This document shows positions 16,472 to 24,372 of a stretch of DNA of 43,452 nucleotides, in pieces. The stretch comes from Ahrensia sp. (GTDB lineage: Bacteria; Pseudomonadota; Alphaproteobacteria; Rhizobiales; Rhizobiaceae). The stretch lies in contig NZXU01000058.1 in NCBI GenBank assembly GCA_002698425.1, positions 1 through 43,452 on the forward strand, written 5' to 3'. Below the pieces are notes generated by a model that was not told the origin of the DNA, made no database searches, and worked only from the letters and a program-made list of their open reading frames with translations. The translations under genes and the position numbers were made by a program. Each line of letters opens with the position of its first letter. Position 1 is the stretch's first letter.

Positions 16472-17650
16472 TCAACGAAAGAACGTCGCGAGCACAAGCC
16501 TGGCGTCCAGAATGATCGTGCGAACAGCACAGTATCTGGCGTCGATCCGGGCAAGTTTCACGGGCTCGCTCATGTCGGTTCCGCCAACCTGAGCCAATCC
16601 GGTGATGCCGGGGGCGCAGTCGAATACGCCCAGCTTGCGCCGCCATTCGACCAGTTCCGTCTGGCTGGGCAGGCAGGGGCGCGGCCCGACGAGGCTCATT
16701 TCGCCGCGTGCGACGTTCCAGATCTGCGGAAGCTCGTCGATCTTTGTTTTGCGAAGGAAACGGCCGAGCGGCGTGATGTGGCTCGGCGCGACCTCATGCG
16801 TGCCGGCTTGCGGAGCATCGGTGGCCATGGTCCGGAACTTGTAGCATGTGAATACGGTCTCGGCCCGGCCGACACGCGGCTGCGCGAACAGCCCCGGCCC
16901 CGGTGAGGTCAGACGGACCGCGATCCAGACAAGGATCATCAGCCAGCCCAACAACAGGACCACCGAAAGAACGAAAGCCAGATCGAGACAACGGCGCGTG
17001 AAGCGATAGACGGCGTTTTGCTCGGGAGCATCGGTACAAATGACTTCGCCTGCCAGTTTCCCATTCATGATTCCGGAGACGCCATCCGCAACCCGTCCCG
17101 CATGAACGATTGGCAAGAACGCGCCAACGATCCGCGACGCCGGTCTCCGGACGAAGGGTGGAAGCCGGTTGAGCAAGCCGAGACGGCCGCCAAAGCGGTC
17201 GCCATAGACGGGCGGAAGCCGCAATTGCACGAGATCAATCCCCGTCATCGCCGCAAGGGCGGCTTCGCCTTCCCTCTTGGTTTGCGAATAGGGGTCTGTG
17301 CGACCGGCTTCGAGCGCATGGATTGTCGTTGCGTTGATGAATTTGCCTATCCCGGCATCGCGCGCCGCCGTTGCGACTCGCTGAAGGAATTCCACATTGA
17401 CGATGCGCATCTCCTCCAAAGACGCCGTACTGTCATTGTTCGTCACGGCGAGATGCAGAATGGCATCGCAGCCCGCCAGAGCGCGCCGCAGATCGCCATA
17501 GTCGAATACGGGATAGTCAGGATAAAGTTGGCTCAGGCGTGACGGATCACGGCCCAATAGCACAAGCTCGATCCCACGGCCGGAAAGTCGCGGCACGATC
17601 AGGCGACCGACCTGGCCCGACGCACCGGTGATGGCGAGCTTGCCTGTCAT
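16472..17650 (-). CDS. Fusion of NAD-dependent sugar epimerase/reductase and phosphoglycosyl transferase
   Basis: This 392-residue protein joins two enzymes. Residues 1-~210 are a short-chain dehydrogenase-like domain with the GASGQVG nucleotide loop (residues 9-15) and a YSQTK catalytic-type motif. Residues ~220-392 are a bacterial sugar transferase (monotopic phosphoglycosyl transferase, PglC/WbaP catalytic core). This part has a hydrophobic re-entrant helix, the CYKFRTM motif, the catalytic Asp-Glu dyad in KTKIDELPQIWN, and SLVGPRPCLP. The second domain should start the polysaccharide by placing a sugar-1-phosphate on undecaprenyl phosphate. The first may make or modify that sugar. Coupling of the two is inferred from the fusion. 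The ATG start at 17650 gives a complete Rossmann N-terminus. Confidence 0.88.
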   Translation of the reverse strand: MTGKLAITGASGQVGRLIVPRLSGRGIELVLLGRDPSRLSQLYPDYPVFDYGDLRRALAGCDAILHLAVTNNDSTASLEEMRIVNVEFLQRVATAARDAGIGKFINATTIHALEAGRTDPYSQTKREGEAALAAMTGIDLVQLRLPPVYGDRFGGRLGLLNRLPPFVRRPASRIVGAFLPIVHAGRVADGVSGIMNGKLAGEVICTDAPEQNAVYRFTRRCLDLAFVLSVVLLLGWLMILVWIAVRLTSPGPGLFAQPRVGRAETVFTCYKFRTMATDAPQAGTHEVAPSHITPLGRFLRKTKIDELPQIWNVARGEMSLVGPRPCLPSQTELVEWRRKLGVFDCAPGITGLAQVGGTDMSEPVKLARIDARYCAVRTIILDARLVLATFFR

Positions 17651-17728
17651 TTCGCGAATATGGGCGTTTGGGCCGCGGACTCGAACCGACGTTCTGCAAT
17701 CCGCCCGCGCGAACCGCGCCTTGCCACC

Positions 17729-18910
17729 CTAGACGGCATTTTCAAACGCCGCGACGCCGTCGCGTCCGAAGCCGGAGTCCCGCATGCGCTCCCATTGCTT
17801 CAGCGCCGCGCCGATGGCCTGGTGCATGTCCAGATAGCGATAGGTACCCAACCGACCGCCGAAGTGGACGTTCTTCTCCGCCTCGGCCATCTCCCGATAT
17901 TTGCGGTAGAGTTCTTTGTCTGCCCCGGTGTTGATCGGGTAGTAAGGCTCATCGCTCTGCCCGGCGCTGCGCGAATATTCATGGACGATCACGCTGCGGT
18001 CGTCCGGATAGTCCCGTTCGGGGTGGAAATGGCGGTACTCGACGATGCGTGTGTAAGGCACGTCCTCGGCGGCGTAATTCATGATCGACGTTCCCTGGAA
18101 ATCCCCGGTCGGGACGACCGCTCTCTCGAAATCCGTCGTGCGCCAGCCCAACTGGCCTTCGCTGAAAGCGAAATATCGGTCGATCGGGCCCGTGTAGATT
18201 GTCGGAACCTCGGAAGGAATGGCGCTGCGGAGGCTGAACCAGTCCGTGTCCAGCATGATGTGGATGTTCTCGTTATCGAGCATGCGCTCGAATATCGCCG
18301 TGTAACCGTCTACGGGCATTCCTTCGCGCGGATCGGAGAAATACCGGTTGTCGAATGTGTAACGGACCGGAAGCCTGGTGATGATCGACGCCGGTAACTC
18401 GCGGGGATCGGTCTGCCACTGCTTCATCGTGTAGCCCCGGATGAAGGCCTCGTAGAGCGGGCGGCCGATCAGCGAGATCGCCTTCTCCTCGAGGTTTTCC
18501 GGATCCCTCCCCGCAAATTCGGCCGCTTGCTCGGCGATCAGTGCGCGGGCTTCGTCGGGCGTGAGGTGCTTCCGGAAAAACTGGCAGATCGTCGCGAGGT
18601 TGATCGGAAGGGAAAAGGCCTCTCCGCGAAAGACCGAGAACGGCCTGTGGCTGTAATTCGTGAAGCCCGTGAAGCGGTTGATGTAGGACCAGACCGCCTC
18701 GTTGGGCGTATGAAAAATATGCGGGCCGTAGCGATGAACCTCGATTCCCGTCTCAGGATCGCGCTCCGAATAGCTGTTGCCGCCGATATGCGGTCGCCTT
18801 TCGACGATCACAACCTTGAGGCCTGCCTCGTTGGCGGCGCGCTCCGCAATCGTCGCGCCGTAAAAGCCCGCGCCGACGATAACGAGGTCGGCCTTGTCAA
18901 AATAATCCAT
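17729..18910 (-). CDS. glf: UDP-galactopyranose mutase
   Basis: This 393-residue flavoenzyme converts UDP-galactopyranose to UDP-galactofuranose. The N-terminal FAD loop is VIVGAGFYGATIAERAA, followed by ERRPHIGGNSY and HRYGPHIFHT, the substrate-side signature of Glf. GYTMKQW, FDNRYF and GRLGTYRYLDMHQAI near the C-terminus match conserved Glf positions. The start at 18910 fits the family N-terminus; a longer in-frame start (18955) would add an unlikely tail. Together with the galE gene transcribed divergently it can supply UDP-Galf, so the polysaccharide probably contains galactofuranose. Confidence 0.96.
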   Translation of the reverse strand: MDYFDKADLVIVGAGFYGATIAERAANEAGLKVVIVERRPHIGGNSYSERDPETGIEVHRYGPHIFHTPNEAVWSYINRFTGFTNYSHRPFSVFRGEAFSLPINLATICQFFRKHLTPDEARALIAEQAAEFAGRDPENLEEKAISLIGRPLYEAFIRGYTMKQWQTDPRELPASIITRLPVRYTFDNRYFSDPREGMPVDGYTAIFERMLDNENIHIMLDTDWFSLRSAIPSEVPTIYTGPIDRYFAFSEGQLGWRTTDFERAVVPTGDFQGTSIMNYAAEDVPYTRIVEYRHFHPERDYPDDRSVIVHEYSRSAGQSDEPYYPINTGADKELYRKYREMAEAEKNVHFGGRLGTYRYLDMHQAIGAALKQWERMRDSGFGRDGVAAFENAV

Positions 18911-19128
18911 CGTTTTGTCCCAGCCGAGGCAAGCGGTGGCGCGGCGCTCCCGCAACCATCATCGCGATCGCGGCGACCTTAATGGCCGGAAAAGACGAGC
19001 GCCAGTCCAGCGGCGGCATTGATTACATTGGCTGTTTCAGTCAAGGACATGTCGCCGTGCCGAGACATTTCGAGGCGGTCCGAAATATCCGAACGAGGGA
19101 GATATCCGGCTTGACCGGCACCGGTTCC
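18911..19128. other. Divergent intergenic region between glf and galE
   Basis: These 218 bases should carry promoters for both directions. A GAGGGAG element at about 19095-19101 could serve a TTG start of galE at 19111, or be part of its leader. I could not assign a confident promoter. Confidence 0.4.
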
Positions 19129-20151
19129 ATGAAGAAATCAGTCCCCGACGCCCGGGTCCTGGTTACCGGCGGCGCCGGCTACATAGGATCGCATGCCTGC
19201 AAGGCGCTGGCGGCAGCCGGTCTGACGCCGGTGGTCTTCGACAATCTCGTTTATGGGCATGATTGGGCGGTGAAATGGGGACCGCTGGAGCGGGGCGACA
19301 TCAATGATCGCGCCCGTCTCGATGATGTCATCCGGCTTTATCGACCGCAGGCCGTCCTGCATTTCGCGGCCTATGCGTATGTGGGCGAGTCGGTCACCGA
19401 TCCCGGCAAGTATTATCGCAACAATGTCGCGGGCACGCTGACACTGCTCGAGGCGATGCGCGATCACGCGATCCCCCATATCGTTTTTTCGAGCACTTGC
19501 GCGACCTACGGCATTCCCGAGGCGCTTCCGATCACCGAAACGACGCCGCAGCGGCCGATCAATCCCTATGGGCAATCAAAGCTGATGGTCGAGCAGATCC
19601 TGTCCGACTTCGCCCGCGCCCACGGGATCGGCTGGACGGCGCTGCGTTATTTCAACGCGGCGGGCGCCGATCCGGATGTCGAAATCGGCGAAAGCCATGA
19701 TCCGGAAACCCATCTCATTCCGCTGGTGTTCGACGCGGCGTTCGGGCTGCGCGAGGCCATCACGATACACGGAACGGATTACGACACAGCCGACGGAACC
19801 TGTATTCGCGACTACGTCCATGTCAGCGACCTTGCCGATGCGCATGTCAAGGCGCTCTCGGCTCTACAGTCAGGCGCGGCATCGGGCGCTTTCAACCTGG
19901 GCACCGATCGCGGACACTCCGTTCGGGCCGTGATCCGCGCCGTCGAGCAGGCCACAGGCAGAGCGGTGCCGGTTATCGAGGGCCCGAGGCGGGAGGGCGA
20001 TCCTGCCACGCTTGTCGCAGACGCCTCGCGGGCTCGTTCCCTGCTGGACTGGACGCCACGCTTTGTCGAGCTTGCCGAGATCGTGGAGACCGCCAATCGC
20101 TGGCACGGCAACGCGCCGACGAGTACAATCAACCAATCCGCGAAGACATGA
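19129..20151 (+). CDS. galE: UDP-glucose 4-epimerase
   Basis: This 340-residue short-chain dehydrogenase interconverts UDP-glucose and UDP-galactose. It shows LVTGGAGYIGSH (NAD loop), the VLHFAAYAYVGESV motif, FSSTCATYG and YGQSK (Tyr and Lys of the active site), ALRYFNAAGADPD, and RDYVHVSDLADAH. All are standard GalE signatures. ATG at 19129 was chosen; in-frame TTG at 19111, which has a better ribosome binding site, would add six residues. It feeds Glf encoded divergently next to it. The stop overlaps the next gene by ATGA, so the two are coupled. Confidence 0.95.
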   Translation: MKKSVPDARVLVTGGAGYIGSHACKALAAAGLTPVVFDNLVYGHDWAVKWGPLERGDINDRARLDDVIRLYRPQAVLHFAAYAYVGESVTDPGKYYRNNVAGTLTLLEAMRDHAIPHIVFSSTCATYGIPEALPITETTPQRPINPYGQSKLMVEQILSDFARAHGIGWTALRYFNAAGADPDVEIGESHDPETHLIPLVFDAAFGLREAITIHGTDYDTADGTCIRDYVHVSDLADAHVKALSALQSGAASGAFNLGTDRGHSVRAVIRAVEQATGRAVPVIEGPRREGDPATLVADASRARSLLDWTPRFVELAEIVETANRWHGNAPTSTINQSAKT

Positions 20152-20852
20152 AAATCTATTCCTGCTTTACCCCGTCGCACGAAATTCTTTATCGCGACTA
20201 TTTCCTTCCGGCGCTTCCGAAAGAGTTTGAACACCATATTGCCCCGATCGACATTTCCGGCAGCGGCGATTTCGGGACGCCCGATTTCATTCAATGCCTG
20301 GAAGCAAAACTCGAAATGGCACTGGAAAGCATTGTCGACAATGCAGGATCTGCGATCGTCTGGAGCGACGTGGATATCATCTTCACTCGAAAATCTGTTC
20401 CCCTGCTCAACGACCTTCTGAAAGATCGCGATACGGATATCTGGTTTCAAAAGGAAAGGCCGGGAGGCGACAAGGAAGTCAATGCAGGCTTGATCCTGAT
20501 GCGTTGCAATGAGGCAGTGGAAAGACTCTATCGTGACGCAATCGCGCTGATGCGATCGACACCCGGTTACAATGACCAGCACGCGATCAACGAAATACTG
20601 AGCAAAGGGGCAGACATATCCTGGGCCTATCTTCCCCATCAGTTCGCCGCAAGAAGCCACGGATGGCCGCCAAGACGGGATTTCGTCGCCTATCACGCGA
20701 ACTGCACAATGGGAGACAACGGGGTTGGACAGAAAATCCGGCAATTCGGCAAGGTGCGGAAACTCCAGAGATGGGGCCCCGTCTATTGGCACTATGTGCG
20801 CAATCGCGACAAATTGCGCCGATCGTTCCACAAGCGACGAAACGGTCGATAG
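20148..20852 (+). CDS. Nucleotide-diphospho-sugar transferase family protein (PF03407-like)
   Basis: This 234-residue protein contains AIVWSDVDIIFTR near residue 70, where D-V-D is the DXD metal/nucleotide-sugar motif. VNAGLILMRCN, YNDQHAINEIL and YHANCTMG follow. This order is typical of the Nucleotid_trans family, which includes galactosyl- and xylosyltransferases. It should transfer a sugar from a UDP- or GDP-sugar to the growing chain. Translational coupling to galE suggests a galactose-type donor, but this is only contextual. A basic C-terminus (KLRRSFHKRRNGR) may bind the membrane surface. Confidence 0.82.
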   Translation: MKIYSCFTPSHEILYRDYFLPALPKEFEHHIAPIDISGSGDFGTPDFIQCLEAKLEMALESIVDNAGSAIVWSDVDIIFTRKSVPLLNDLLKDRDTDIWFQKERPGGDKEVNAGLILMRCNEAVERLYRDAIALMRSTPGYNDQHAINEILSKGADISWAYLPHQFAARSHGWPPRRDFVAYHANCTMGDNGVGQKIRQFGKVRKLQRWGPVYWHYVRNRDKLRRSFHKRRNGR

Positions 20853-21010
20853 GATATCGCGTCCGCTAACGAGTAAACCGTTCTCGGCATACGCGCCGCG
20901 CCTATGGAGGAGCGCTGCCTTGCGTGTCCACAGCCGCCATTAACGGTTTCGATGAGGTTGTCTCGGCATAATGATGTCCCTTGCGGATACCAAATGGACC
21001 ATCGCCGCCC
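20853..21010. other. Intergenic region with inverted and direct repeats
   Basis: AAACCGTT (20875-20882) is matched by the inverted copy AACGGTTT (20942-20949). A direct repeat TCTCGGCATA occurs at 20882-20891 and again at 20961-20970. The spacer precedes the membrane GT2 gene and could hold operator-like sites. Confidence 0.35.
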
Positions 21011-22018
21011 ATGGAAATGCGGAGACTTTCTCTGGACACCACCGACCTGCAAACCGTGCCCTCCATCGCCGTTTTGATCCCCTGCTTCAACGAGGCGGCG
21101 GCGATCGCGTCTGTGATCGCGGATTTCAGGGAGGCGCTGCCTGGCGCCCGGATTTATGTCCACGACAACAATTCATCGGACGGAACGGCCGAGATCGCCC
21201 GCGAGGCCGGTGCAATCGTCACGCATGAGCCGAACCAGGGCAAGGGTAACGTCGTGCGGCGCATGTTTGCGGATATCGACGCGGATATCTACATCCTCGT
21301 CGATGGCGATGGCACCTATGATGCGGCCAGCGCCGGCAGGCTGGTGGAGACGCTACGTTCCGGGCCCTATGACATGGTCAACGCAGCGCGGCGGCACACC
21401 GAAACGGAAGCCTACCGGCCCGCGCATGTCTTTGGAAACCGCATGCTGACCGGCACGGTCGGCACGCTCTTCGGCCGCAAGACAACGGACATGCTGTCCG
21501 GCTACAAGGCTTTCAGCCGGCGTTTCGTGAAGACCTTCCCAGCGCTCAGCCGCAATTTCGAGATCGAAACGGAACTGATGATCCATGCGCTGGATCTCAG
21601 GCTCCCGATCACGGAAATCGAGGCGCCCTATGGAGTGCGGACCGAGGGGTCGGAGAGCAAACTCAGCACGTTCCGCGACGGTTTCCGGATATTGCGGCTG
21701 ATCGGCTGGTTCCTCCGCAGCGAGAAGCCGATGACTTTCTTCTCCGCGCTGGCGACAGTCTTCTTCCTGCTGTCGATCGGCATTGGTGTTCCGGTGATCG
21801 CGGACTATTTCGAGACGGGGTTGGTGCCGCGTTTTCCGACCGCGATCCTCGCCGCGTCGATCATGCTCCTATCAGCGCTCAGCCTGTTCACCGGCTTCAT
21901 TCTCGACACGGTCACGCATGGGCGCAGAGAGGCGAAGCGGCTCGCTTACCTTGCGCAGCAACCGCCGCCGGCGACAAACCGCAGTGGCGCTCTGCGCGAT
22001 ACGGATCAGTCCAGGTAA
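21011..22018 (+). CDS. Membrane-attached GT2 (polyprenyl-phosphate glycosyltransferase / DPM1-like)
   Basis: The ~335-residue protein has an N-terminal GT2 domain with IAVLIPCFNEAAAIASV, YVHDNNSSDGTAEIA, GKGNVVRRMF and LVDGDGTYDA (DXD). This is the pattern of dolichyl/undecaprenyl-phosphate sugar transferases. MLSGYKAFSRRF and FEIETELMIHA are further family marks. Two hydrophobic helices occupy about residues 240-310. It probably loads a sugar onto undecaprenyl phosphate for a later periplasmic transfer. The start is uncertain: ATG at 21011 or 21017, with a longer TTG start at 20981. Its 3' end overlaps the convergent DUF2142 gene by 13 bases. Confidence 0.85.
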   Translation: MEMRRLSLDTTDLQTVPSIAVLIPCFNEAAAIASVIADFREALPGARIYVHDNNSSDGTAEIAREAGAIVTHEPNQGKGNVVRRMFADIDADIYILVDGDGTYDAASAGRLVETLRSGPYDMVNAARRHTETEAYRPAHVFGNRMLTGTVGTLFGRKTTDMLSGYKAFSRRFVKTFPALSRNFEIETELMIHALDLRLPITEIEAPYGVRTEGSESKLSTFRDGFRILRLIGWFLRSEKPMTFFSALATVFFLLSIGIGVPVIADYFETGLVPRFPTAILAASIMLLSALSLFTGFILDTVTHGRREAKRLAYLAQQPPPATNRSGALRDTDQSR

Positions 22019-23424
22019 TATCGTCCGATCACCGTCACCTGGAGGACGGCGATCGTGACGAGCGGGAAGACCGCTAACGTGATCCATCGGACCATGTCGA
22101 CCGCCCACTCGAACTCCGAGCCTGCAATCGGCGATCGTGCGACGGCAAGGACGATCGGCAGGAAAACGAGCAGGGGCAGGAAATAGCGTCCCTGTACGCC
22201 TATGACATAGTCAGCGCCGACCGGCGTCCAAGCGAGGTACAAGGCGCCAAAAACGGCTCCTGCGGACAGCAGTACCGCTACTGCACATACCAACAGCAAC
22301 GGCCACGACGCTCTTGCCTTGCGAAGCAATGCGTCATGCAGAAACGCCAGTCCCGCCATTGCGAACGCAAAATCCACATAGAGGTGTGGAAGCGGGGTGT
22401 CGAGCCAGCCCAAAACCCCGACTATCTGATGGACGAAGTTGCCGAAGAAACGATCCAGGGTTTCCCCGGCGATCGCGAAGACAGCGAGCGGATTCGCCAG
22501 GAGGTATGCCAACTGCCGCCCCTGGTCCGCCAAACCCGACGGATTCTCAATCGGCTCGGCCACGAACACCATCATGGTCAGCGGCCAGCCGAGACCGAGG
22601 ACGACAGAAAACAGGAAAGCGGCAAATCGCGCGCGAAAACTCGCTGCGGGAAGGACCAGAACGATCAGACTGAGAAACGCATAGGTGGGCCGCGCCATCG
22701 CGACGAGCGACAGGCACAGGACGCCGACTGCGAACTCCATCGTATTCATGCGCCGCTCGTCGACAATCGACCGTAAAATGCAAGCCAACGCGACGGCCGC
22801 GACTGCGATCATCAAGCCGTCCGGGCTCATGGAAGCGAAGAGCGCGGAAACCATGGGGAAGGACAGGAGAGCAAACAGGAACAGGTTTGCCCTTCCGACA
22901 ATCAACAGCGCGACTGTGGAGATCAGGACACAAGAGACCGCGTTGAACATGCGAACGAGAAACACGGTTCGTTCTACGGAAAGATCGAGTTTCTTTCCGA
23001 CATGGATGCCGACGGCCTGCGGCAAATAGAAAATGGGCGGATTCGACGCGGTGTTCCGAAAATCCCGCACAGCCCTGTCATTGCCCCAAAGAACCTGCCG
23101 GAGCCTGTCGCGCATGTCGCGGTCGAGTTTCCGATCGCGGTGAAACGCAATCTCCACCACTTCACGCATCGCTCGGTTGATCGCGAGCGACGCCTCGCCT
23201 CCGAAAAATATGCGACCATTCACCTCGTATCGTTGCGCGACCCAATGGCCATCGGAAACGACTTCAGCTCGGTACATGTGGTTTTCCGAGTCGGGCGTCT
23301 GAAATGCCGGCACGTTAAAGGCGAGAAACGTCACGGTGACGAGCGAAAACAGACAATACAACAGGGCCGTCGCGCTCGCGCGCGCATCGCCGAACAGATA
23401 CTTTCGCAAGGCATCTACGACCAT
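22006..23424 (-). CDS. DUF2142 polytopic membrane protein (putative GT-C-like sugar transferase)
   Basis: The 472-residue protein has an N-terminal helix and then a ~120-residue non-membrane loop beginning near the FQTPDSENHMYRA motif. The loop holds an acidic pair reminiscent of GT-C enzymes. NPPIFYLPQAVGI and about nine further hydrophobic segments follow. VGADYVIGVQGRYFLPLLVF near the C-terminus is the DUF2142 signature. The function of DUF2142 is not firmly established. Its topology suggests transfer of a sugar from a polyprenyl-phosphate donor on the periplasmic side. The convergent GT2 gene, which could make such a donor, fits this idea. Confidence 0.8.
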   Translation of the reverse strand: MVVDALRKYLFGDARASATALLYCLFSLVTVTFLAFNVPAFQTPDSENHMYRAEVVSDGHWVAQRYEVNGRIFFGGEASLAINRAMREVVEIAFHRDRKLDRDMRDRLRQVLWGNDRAVRDFRNTASNPPIFYLPQAVGIHVGKKLDLSVERTVFLVRMFNAVSCVLISTVALLIVGRANLFLFALLSFPMVSALFASMSPDGLMIAVAAVALACILRSIVDERRMNTMEFAVGVLCLSLVAMARPTYAFLSLIVLVLPAASFRARFAAFLFSVVLGLGWPLTMMVFVAEPIENPSGLADQGRQLAYLLANPLAVFAIAGETLDRFFGNFVHQIVGVLGWLDTPLPHLYVDFAFAMAGLAFLHDALLRKARASWPLLLVCAVAVLLSAGAVFGALYLAWTPVGADYVIGVQGRYFLPLLVFLPIVLAVARSPIAGSEFEWAVDMVRWITLAVFPLVTIAVLQVTVIGRYYLD

Positions 23425-23494
23425 GTTTCCGGTGTCCCCAATTCCGGATATCGATCCAGCCGGCCTTCGGCAACGATCTCAAATATCGTTCAAT

Positions 23495-23857
23495 TCAACT
23501 GCCGCGGTAGGTGGAAAAGCTCCATGGCGTCACGAGCAAGGGCACGTGATAGCCGGCATCCACATCGGAAATCGCGAAGCGGATCGGCACAGTGTCGAGA
23601 AATGGCGGTTCCGACTGTTCGACGCCCTTTTCGGTGAAATAGGCCGCCACTTCGAAATGCAATTCGTAGACGCCCTTTTCCATCGCACCGGCGTCGAGCA
23701 GCAATTCATCGGTGCGGCCGTCGGCGTTGGTCACCGCCTGCTTGATCAGTTCGAGCTGGCCGCTGCCGGGCGGCGCCTTGTAGAGCGCCAGACGCATACC
23801 ATTCGCGGGCTTGCCGCTGGCGGTGTCGAGCACATGGGTGGAGAGCTTGCCTGCCAT
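23495..23857 (-). CDS. uraH: 5-hydroxyisourate hydrolase (transthyretin-like)
   Basis: The product (about 120 residues) begins with the LSTHVLD motif and ends with the YRGS tetrapeptide that defines the family. [12 protein letters not shown] and [17 protein letters not shown] carry further active-site positions. It hydrolyses 5-hydroxyisourate, the product of urate oxidase, to OHCU. ATG at 23857 is preferred because GGGGA lies six bases upstream; ATG at 23863, which overlaps the uraD stop, would add two residues. It is the last gene of the purine degradation operon and is followed by a 70-base gap before a minus-strand membrane protein gene. Confidence 0.95.
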   Translation of the reverse strand: MAGKLSTHVLDTASGKPANGMRLALYKAPPGSGQLELIKQAVTNADGRTDELLLDAGAMEKGVYELHFEVAAYFTEKGVEQSEPPFLDTVPIRFAISDVDAGYHVPLLVTPWSFSTYRGS

Positions 23858-23859
23858 TT

Positions 23860-24372
23860 TCATTCCCCGATCAGATCGTTCAGGCGAAACTCGCCGATGC
23901 GGGCGATCTGCGCCAGCGCCTCGGCGATTTCGCCGTCAAGGTCGTGATCCAGCCGCCGTTCGAATGCGGCGAGGATCGAATGCTTGTCATGGCCGCGGAC
24001 GGCCAGGATGAAGGGAAATCCGAAACGGGCCTTGTAAGCGTCGTTCAAGGCGTGGAAGCGCTCGAATTCCTCTGGCGTCAGACGGTCGAGCCCTGCGCCC
24101 TTCTGCTCCGATGTCGACTCCGCCGTCAATTCGCCGGCCAGCGCCGCCTTGCCGGCGAGATCGGGATGGGCGCGGATCAATGTCAGTTGCGCGTCCCGTC
24201 CGGCCTGGTCGATCGCGGCGACCATGGCCCCATGCAGGGCGGTGATCGATGGAAAAGGACGCCGGCCCGCGACGGCCTCCGCAACCCAGGGCGAATGTTC
24301 GAAGATCGCGCCCAGCGTTTCGACGAATTGCGAGTCGGGACAGGCGTTTAGGTCAGCAAGCGAAACCGTCAC
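23860..24372 (-). CDS. uraD: OHCU decarboxylase
   Basis: This 170-residue enzyme converts OHCU to (S)-allantoin. It shows the family patterns [11 protein letters not shown] (catalytic His), [45 protein letters not shown] and AVRGHDK. The GTG start at 24372 overlaps the xdhB stop (GTGA), which is why longer in-frame versions extending into xdhB were not accepted. Together with UraH it makes the ring-opening steps stereospecific. Its stop overlaps an ATG of uraH, so the three 3' genes of the operon are coupled. Confidence 0.95.
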   Translation of the reverse strand: MTVSLADLNACPDSQFVETLGAIFEHSPWVAEAVAGRRPFPSITALHGAMVAAIDQAGRDAQLTLIRAHPDLAGKAALAGELTAESTSEQKGAGLDRLTPEEFERFHALNDAYKARFGFPFILAVRGHDKHSILAAFERRLDHDLDGEIAEALAQIARIGEFRLNDLIGE

